A stretch of DNA of 64,000 bases, from the NCBI GenBank assembly GCA_014873095.1, contig CP050848.1:744001-808000 (forward strand), written 5' to 3'. The notes beneath the pieces were generated by a model. That model was not told where the DNA came from and did not search any database. It worked only from the letters and a program-made list of their open reading frames with translations. A program made the position numbers and the translations under genes. This document shows positions 62,688 to 64,000 of this stretch, piece by piece (position 1 is the first letter of the stretch; each line of letters opens with the position of its first letter). This DNA is from Planctomycetales bacterium ZRK34. Its GTDB lineage: Bacteria > Planctomycetota > Phycisphaerae > Phycisphaerales > Zrk34.

Positions 62688-64000
62688 TCACGGCGTGGCG
62701 AACTGCACTTTGACATCGTTGGATTGCGCCGGACCGGGGGTGCTTCGGCCGGCGGCGATGTCGCGCTCCATCAGCTCGGTCATTTGCTTCACGCGGGCGG
62801 TTTGCGACGATTGCAGATTCACCGATTCGGCGATGTCGTCATGCATCTGATAAAGCTGCCGTGAGGGCAGGCCCTGCTTGCGTGCGGCGGCATCGCGCGG
62901 CGCGGTCCACCCGCCGGAACCGGGGCAGAACACGAGCTTCCACGGGCCGCGTCGCAGGGCGAACTCGCCGTTGATCGAGTGATGCACCACCGTCTGGCGT
63001 ACGGGCTGGGTGGCTGTACCTTCGAGCACCGGAAGTATGCTGATGCTGTCTTCACCCGCGCTGGCGGGCAGGTCAACATCGAGCAGGTCGGCACAGGTCG
63101 CCATCAGGTCCGTGAGGCAGATCAGTTGATCGCTGACACTGCCGGAGTCGACGTGCCCCGGCCAGCGGACGATAAATGGAATGCGATGCCCGCCGTCCCA
63201 GATGTCGGACTTGTACCCGCGGCGGTCGGCGCTGGGGTAGTGGCCCTGCTTTTGGAGTTTGTCGACGCCGATGTAGGGCGCACAGCCGTTGTCGCTGGTG
63301 AAGATGACGAGGGTGTTGTCGGTGAGGTTTGCCTGGTCGAGGGCGGTGAGCACCTGCCCGACGACGTGGTCGGTCTGCATGACGAAGTCGCCATACGGGC
63401 CGAGCGGACTGCGGCCCTGCCATTCGGCGGCGGGCACAAGCGGCGTGTGCGGCGAGTTGAGCGCGAGATAAAGAAAGAAGGGTTTGCGATCGTCGGCCCG
63501 GCCGCGCTGCGTGATGTAGTCGACGGCACGGTCGGCGATTGCCGGCAGCATGTCGATGGGTTTGATCTCGGCGGTGACGCGGCCGTCTTCGATGACGGTC
63601 GACATCGAGCGAGCGTGTTCAAACCCGTAAAAGTGATCGAACCCGCGTGTGGTCGGGCCATTGACGATGCGCGAGCCGACGGGCACGCCGGCGGATCTTT
63701 GCGGGGGCTTTTTCGGCACATGGACATCGGACGCGTAATTGAACCCGAGGTGCCACTTGCCGATGATCGCGGTGGTGTAGCCATGCTTACGGAGCAGCGC
63801 CGGGACAGTGAGTCGATCGGCGGCGATGAGCGGGTCTTCGTCAGCCCCGCCGAGCACGCCGCGCTGCAGGCGGGTGCGCCACGCGTAACGGCCGGTGAGA
63901 ATGCCGTAGCGCGTCGGCGTGCAGACGGATGATCCGCTGTGAGCATCGGAGAAAGTCATACCCTCGACGATCAGGCGATCGATGTGGGGCGTGGGGATTT
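62688..64000 (-). CDS. Type I sulfatase, N-terminus beyond window
   Basis: At least 437 residues; the start codon is outside the window (the frame is still open at base 64000). The visible part begins IPTPHIDRLIVEGMTFSDAH, then the modification motif CTPTR in SVCTPTRYGILTGRYAW, the Cys being the formylglycine precursor. IIGKWHLGF and VIFTSDNGCAP continue the active site, and a DIWDGGHRIPFIVRWPGHV region is typical. It is a separate paralogue of the sulfatase at 33975. It is convergent with the glycoside-hydrolase-like gene, a pairing that suggests breakdown of sulfated polysaccharide. Confidence 0.9.
   Translation of the reverse strand, partial: IPTPHIDRLIVEGMTFSDAHSGSSVCTPTRYGILTGRYAWRTRLQRGVLGGADEDPLIAADRLTVPALLRKHGYTTAIIGKWHLGFNYASDVHVPKKPPQRSAGVPVGSRIVNGPTTRGFDHFYGFEHARSMSTVIEDGRVTAEIKPIDMLPAIADRAVDYITQRGRADDRKPFFLYLALNSPHTPLVPAAEWQGRSPLGPYGDFVMQTDHVVGQVLTALDQANLTDNTLVIFTSDNGCAPYIGVDKLQKQGHYPSADRRGYKSDIWDGGHRIPFIVRWPGHVDSGSVSDQLICLTDLMATCADLLDVDLPASAGEDSISILPVLEGTATQPVRQTVVHHSINGEFALRRGPWKLVFCPGSGGWTAPRDAAARKQGLPSRQLYQMHDDIAESVNLQSSQTARVKQMTELMERDIAAGRSTPGPAQSNDVKVQFATP

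Overview
The window is GC-rich bacterial DNA that looks like a planctomycete, most likely class Phycisphaerae. The grounds are repeated PEP-CTERM (exosortase-sorted) exported proteins, several short-leader pseudopilins, Rhodopirellula/Verrucomicrobium-type sigma factors paired with FecR-like anti-sigma proteins, a PVC-type CxxCH heme protein, two type I sulfatases and a DUF5658 protein. There is no rRNA and no CRISPR array. One tRNA gene, tRNA-Ala(CGC), is present. The species assignment is inference.

Layout. 0-7.7 kb: the start of a probable transaldolase, a Ser/Thr kinase, and a four-gene Gld-like ABC transport operon (ATPase, permease, GldG-like, DUF4340). 8.2-11.7 kb: a PEP-CTERM protein with a lamin-tail-like domain and a pseudopilin. 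11.7-18.2 kb: a GH20-like hydrolase and purF on the minus strand, then dnaG-rpoD on the plus strand. 18.7-23.7 kb: a LysR regulator, a PVC cytochrome-like protein, a small membrane protein and dnaN. 23.9-40.1 kb: three sigma/FecR/exported-protein/pseudopilin cassettes (A and B on plus, C on minus), with a sulfatase and a fourth ECF sigma/zinc anti-sigma pair between B and C. 40.2-46.9 kb: a lipoprotein esterase, zinc uptake genes znuA-znuC without a permease, tRNA-Ala, gluconate kinase and permease, a small Cys protein and xerD. 47.3-50.9 kb: two PEP-CTERM-type proteins, a pseudopilin, a small protein and a DUF6607-like protein. 51-54 kb: a REP-associated transposase between two 57-bp REP pairs, DUF5658, a ferritin-like protein and an M42 peptidase. 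54-58.6 kb: two overlapping ClC genes, then rnpA and yidD. 58.9-64 kb: a LamG/DNRLRE PEP-CTERM protein, a glycoside-hydrolase-like protein and a truncated sulfatase.

The most striking region is 23.9-40.1 kb. It holds four sigma/anti-sigma pairs in 16 kb. In all three FecR cassettes the sigma and FecR genes overlap by the same eight bases (ATGACTGA). In cassette A the C-terminal extracytoplasmic part of the FecR protein resembles the repeated domain of the two exported proteins encoded next to it. This suggests modules in which an anti-sigma protein carries a copy of the surface domain whose synthesis it may control. No exosortase or pilus assembly gene lies in the window, so sorting and assembly would depend on genes elsewhere.

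A second theme is paired-hairpin intergenic repeats of REP/BIME type in several unrelated sequence families. One family flanks its probable mobilising transposase and another flanks dnaN.
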